A DNA stretch of 8,532 nt from Methanobacterium sp. UBA410 (lineage in GTDB: Archaea; Methanobacteriota; Methanobacteria; Methanobacteriales; Methanobacteriaceae), in NCBI GenBank assembly GCA_002498385.1, contig DAHH01000001.1:1-8532 (forward strand). Direction: 5' to 3'. The translations under genes and the position numbers were made by a program. Within the stretch, counting starts at the first letter, position 1; each line of letters begins with the position of its first letter. Below are positions 6,388-8,532 of the stretch, in pieces. The notes beneath the pieces are model-generated. The model did no database searches. It saw only the letters and a program-made list of their open reading frames with translations, and was not told where the DNA came from.

Positions 6388-6417
6388 ATTAAAAGGTTGA
6401 AAATTAAAAGGTTGAAA
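6388..6417 (+). repeat. 15-bp exact tandem duplication next to the ino1 stop
   Basis: ATTAAAAGGTTGAAA is present twice without a gap and ends five bases from the inositol-phosphate synthase stop codon (6423-6425, read on the minus strand). It would be in the 3' untranslated region of that message. Confidence 0.8.
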
Positions 6418-6422
6418 GGGTT

Positions 6423-7526
6423 CTACCTTTCCCTTTTACCTGCAATGAACTCTTCAACCATGTTACGGGCCACATCGTCTGTGAACTGTTCTGGTGGATG
6501 TTTCATCAGGTAGGCAGAAATTGAAGTTAACTGTCCAGCTACACCCCTTTCAAGGGCCAATTTGCAGCATCTCACCGCATCTATAACGCAACCAGCTGAA
6601 TTTGGTGAATCTTCAACGCTCAACCGGAGCTCTATGTTCATTGGAACATCACCAAAGGTTTTACCCTCCATCCTCAGGAAGCAGAGCTTGTTGTCCTTCT
6701 GCCATGCAACGTAGTCTGAGGGTCCTATATGAATGTTTTCTGGTTCAAGCCTTTCTGCAAGTACTGCCTGAACAGCCTCTGTTTTTGATTTTCTTTTAGA
6801 GTCAAGTCTGTCCCTATTAAGCATGTTCAAGAAGTCTGTGTTTCCACCGGTGTTGAGCTGGTAGGTGCGATCGAGTTTAACCCCTCTCTCACGGAAAAGA
6901 TTTGCAAGGGTTCTGTGGGTGATGGTTGCACCTATCTGAGCCTTTATATCATCCCCAATTATAGGTATTCCCTTTTCTTCAAATTTGGAAGCCCAATCAG
7001 GGTTGCTCACAATAAAGACAGGCATGTTGTTTATGAATGCCACTCCTGCCTCGAGGGCACACTGTGCATAGAACCTTGTGGCCTTTTCAGATCCAACAGG
7101 AAGGTAATTCAAGAGTATTTCAGCGCCACTTTCCTTTAAAACCCTGACTATTTCATCTTTATCATTTTCTGATTCCTCTGAAATGACAAAGGTTGTATCA
7201 TCATCGTACTTTGACATGTGCTGTGCTACACCATCAAGAACGTGGCCCATGGTTACTTTAACACCCATTTTGGGGATTTTATCATAGAATACTGTTGTAC
7301 AGTTGGGTTTTGCAAAGATGGCTTCGCTAACATCCTTTCCAACCTTTCGCTTGTCAATATCAAAGGCAGCCACCACCTCTATATCAGATGGAGTGTAACC
7401 TCCAATATCCCAGTGCATGAGACCTATGACATCTTCAGGATTTTTGTCCGCGTAATAATATATCCCCTGTATTAAAGAGCTTGCACAATTACCAATACCT
7501 GCTATCGCTATTTTTATCTTCTCCAC
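6423..7526 (-). CDS. ino1: myo-inositol-1-phosphate synthase
   Basis: The enzyme converts glucose 6-phosphate to inositol phosphate with bound NAD, without net oxidation. In methanogens of this order the product feeds archaetidylinositol-type membrane lipids. The 367-residue protein is the short archaeal form. Visible motifs are the NAD-binding loop GIGNCASSLIQG (10-21), AAFDIDKRKVGK (53-64), LNYLPVGSEKAT (139-150), GDDIKAQIGATITHRTL (191-207), LNTGGNTDFLNM (224-235), the lysine-rich SKRKSKTEA (243-251) and GPSDYVAWQKDNK (268-280). The lysines in the last three blocks correspond in character to the active-site lysines of the family. The start is a GTG at 7526, supported by AAGGTG six bases upstream. 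The gene ends at TAG. It lies downstream of the small membrane protein on the same strand, but the 300-base gap suggests its own promoter. Confidence 0.95.
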   Translation of the reverse strand: MEKIKIAIAGIGNCASSLIQGIYYYADKNPEDVIGLMHWDIGGYTPSDIEVVAAFDIDKRKVGKDVSEAIFAKPNCTTVFYDKIPKMGVKVTMGHVLDGVAQHMSKYDDDTTFVISEESENDKDEIVRVLKESGAEILLNYLPVGSEKATRFYAQCALEAGVAFINNMPVFIVSNPDWASKFEEKGIPIIGDDIKAQIGATITHRTLANLFRERGVKLDRTYQLNTGGNTDFLNMLNRDRLDSKRKSKTEAVQAVLAERLEPENIHIGPSDYVAWQKDNKLCFLRMEGKTFGDVPMNIELRLSVEDSPNSAGCVIDAVRCCKLALERGVAGQLTSISAYLMKHPPEQFTDDVARNMVEEFIAGKRER

Positions 7527-7532
7527 TTAATA

Positions 7533-7538
7533 CACCTT
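7533..7538 (-). promoter_or_regulatory. ino1 ribosome binding site deciding a GTG start
   Basis: On the minus strand AAGGTG is followed by TATTAA and then GTG. The six-base spacing supports GTG at 7526 as the true start, and the protein beginning MEKIKIAIAGIGN fits the family. Confidence 0.8.
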
Positions 7539-7570
7539 CTAAAAAACTGTTTCAAAAACGTTAATTGTGC

Positions 7571-7580
7571 CATTTAAACG
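7571..7580 (-). promoter_or_regulatory. possible ino1 TATA box
   Basis: CGTTTAAATG on the minus strand lies about 45-55 bases before the GTG. It would put the transcription start near 7548 and leave a leader of roughly 20 bases that still includes the Shine-Dalgarno. Confidence 0.35.
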
Positions 7581-7723
7581 GTTATTTCAAAATTAATATT
7601 ACAATCCTAACTTCATTTTTCATGAGCTTAATCCAATTCTCTCAAAACTAATAATTAGATTGTTCTACTATTAAAAGTTTCGATCAAACTTTTATTACTT
7701 CTAAAGGGTTTAAACTTAAACAG

Positions 7724-7766
7724 TGGTTAATGAGACGATGGTTAATGTAATGAGGCAATGGTTAAT
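7724..7766 (+). repeat. three copies of TGGTTAAT
   Basis: TGGTTAAT occurs at 7724-7731, 7739-7746 and 7759-7766, with starts 15 and 20 bases apart. The copies lie in the 300-base gap between the small membrane protein gene and ino1, about 200 bases upstream of the ino1 start. They could be regulatory half-sites or slippage remnants. The rest of this gap (7541-7826) shows no gene. Confidence 0.5.
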
Positions 7767-7826
7767 ATATAATTTCTATAATCCATATGTCTTAAAGATG
7801 ATCATTCATCTTTTTTTAAATGGATG

Positions 7827-8270
7827 CTACTTTGTAACTTGTTCAAAGCTCATTAATCCAAATGTGCCTGCTGCTGTAAGCATCACACTCCATAAAATAA
7901 TTTCCAGGGCCATCCATGTTATTAAATTGTTTCTACGAGCTCCTAAAACAATTCCAATGGCAGTGCCAAATGGCGCACCAAAAAGGAGTGGGGATAACAA
8001 TCCCAAACCAACGGTACCATATCTATTCCATACATTATAGATACGCCCACTCTTAACATTCCTTCCATTCCCATACCGCTTTTTTATAATCCATTCCCTT
8101 AAACATTCCCCAAAGTATGCAACAATGAAAACTGAAAATACGGACCCCAAAGTAGAGGCTGCAACTATCAAAAATGGGTTAAGACCAAATGCCAATCCTA
8201 CAGGAATAGAAAGCCATAGTTCAATCACCGATGATGCAAAAACGCTTGCTATACTAATTATTGTATCCAT
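7827..8270 (-). CDS. small multi-spanning membrane protein, small multidrug export-like
   Basis: This 147-residue protein is almost entirely hydrophobic, with about four membrane segments near residues 3-27, 31-53, 86-108 and 115-138. A basic cytoplasmic-type loop (ECLREWIIKKRYGNGRNVKSGR, about 55-76) joins the second and third. ELWLSIPVGLAFGLNP near the N-terminus and the later YGTVGLGLLSPLLFGAPFG block resemble the small multidrug export family (COG2426 type). The substrate is unknown and the family name is not proof of drug export. I take the start as ATG 8270 because AAGGTG lies five bases upstream. A TTG at 8306 in the same frame would add 12 residues over the ribosome binding site. Its 3' end is separated from ino1 by about 300 bases, so a shared operon is doubtful. 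Confidence 0.75.
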   Translation of the reverse strand: MDTIISIASVFASSVIELWLSIPVGLAFGLNPFLIVAASTLGSVFSVFIVAYFGECLREWIIKKRYGNGRNVKSGRIYNVWNRYGTVGLGLLSPLLFGAPFGTAIGIVLGARRNNLITWMALEIILWSVMLTAAGTFGLMSFEQVTK

Positions 8271-8275
8271 GACCC

Positions 8276-8281
8276 CACCTT
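8276..8281 (-). promoter_or_regulatory. ribosome binding site of the small membrane protein
   Basis: AAGGTG on the minus strand is followed by five bases and the ATG at 8270. The spacing is the same as at mer, and it rules against the upstream TTG at 8306. Confidence 0.75.
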
Positions 8282-8310
8282 GATTATCAATTATGGGATA
8301 TTCCAAAAAA

Positions 8311-8322
8311 GTTTAAAAATAT
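8311..8322 (-). promoter_or_regulatory. possible promoter of the small membrane protein
   Basis: The minus strand carries ATATTTTTAAAC about 40-50 bases before the ATG, a weak TATA-like element. The remaining bases to the window end (8323-8532) are A+T-rich and show no gene. Confidence 0.3.
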
Positions 8323-8532
8323 TCTGTTTAACGGATTTTAGTTTATTTAAAGTAATTTATTTGAAATTCTAAGTAGTAATCCTATTATAAAAATAGTTTA
8401 ACAGATGAAAATCAACTTTTTATGATTTACCAAGACTCTTAAGACATTTTCAAAACTTTTAGTAGCTATGTAAAACCTATACTGTAAATCCAATATTCAG
8501 ACAAATATTTTTTTTGTTCAAAATATTCTTCA

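Larger units (their letters stand above)
6002..6422. other. convergent intergenic gap with small repeats
   Basis: The 3' ends of the nucleotidyltransferase and inositol-phosphate synthase genes face each other across this gap. It is A-rich on the plus strand and holds no recognisable gene. AGTAGAT at 6320-6326 is inverted relative to ATCTACT at 6337-6343, and ATCTACTGC recurs at 6352-6360. This could form a small hairpin. Two tandem duplications in the gap are listed separately. Confidence 0.5.

Noticed and set aside
7723..8040. 105-codon plus-strand open frame
   Set aside because: It overlaps the TGGTTAAT repeats and the 3' half of the membrane protein gene on the other strand. It has no ribosome binding site and no recognisable sequence.

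Overview
The window looks like a piece of a chromosome from a mesophilic methanogen of the order Methanobacteriales, most likely the genus Methanobacterium. The grounds are a complete mer gene (F420-dependent methylene-tetrahydromethanopterin reductase), an archaeosine-type radical SAM enzyme, an archaeal short-form myo-inositol-phosphate synthase, archaeal Shine-Dalgarno sequences (AAGGTGAT, AAAGGAGG, AAGGTG), T-tract terminators and very A+T-rich intergenic DNA. The genus is inferred from protein character and not proven.

Layout. 1-425: A+T-rich leader with short repeats, upstream of mer. 426-1391 (+): mer, from the core of methanogenesis. 1474-2273 (-): a decayed SPL-family radical SAM gene with at least five single-base frameshifts, one nonsense codon and probably an internal deletion. 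2578-3654 (+): the archaeosine radical SAM enzyme RaSEA, followed by a hairpin and T-tract terminator. 3820-4152 (-): a chimeric relic in which the N-terminus of a MacB/FtsX-type ABC permease runs in frame into the C-terminus of a histidine kinase, interrupted by one TAA. 4444-4490: a perfect 22-bp palindrome just upstream of a TATA box. 4659-5951 (+): a 430-residue HIGH-superfamily nucleotidyltransferase of unknown substrate that appears to start at a CTG codon behind a near-perfect Shine-Dalgarno. 5952-6422: a convergent intergenic gap with T-tracts and tandem duplications. 6423-7526 (-): myo-inositol-1-phosphate synthase with a GTG start. 7827-8270 (-): a small four-helix membrane protein resembling the small multidrug export family.

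The intact genes are largely single-gene units in housekeeping roles: methanogenesis (mer), tRNA modification (RaSEA), inositol-lipid precursor supply (Ino1), a probable nucleotidyl transfer reaction, and a membrane exporter-like protein. They do not form one pathway. The most informative parts are the two minus-strand relics, which show gene decay and deletion between the housekeeping genes, and the nucleotidyltransferase locus with its unusual start codon and upstream palindrome. I found no rRNA, tRNA, CRISPR array, insertion sequence or complete new multi-gene system.
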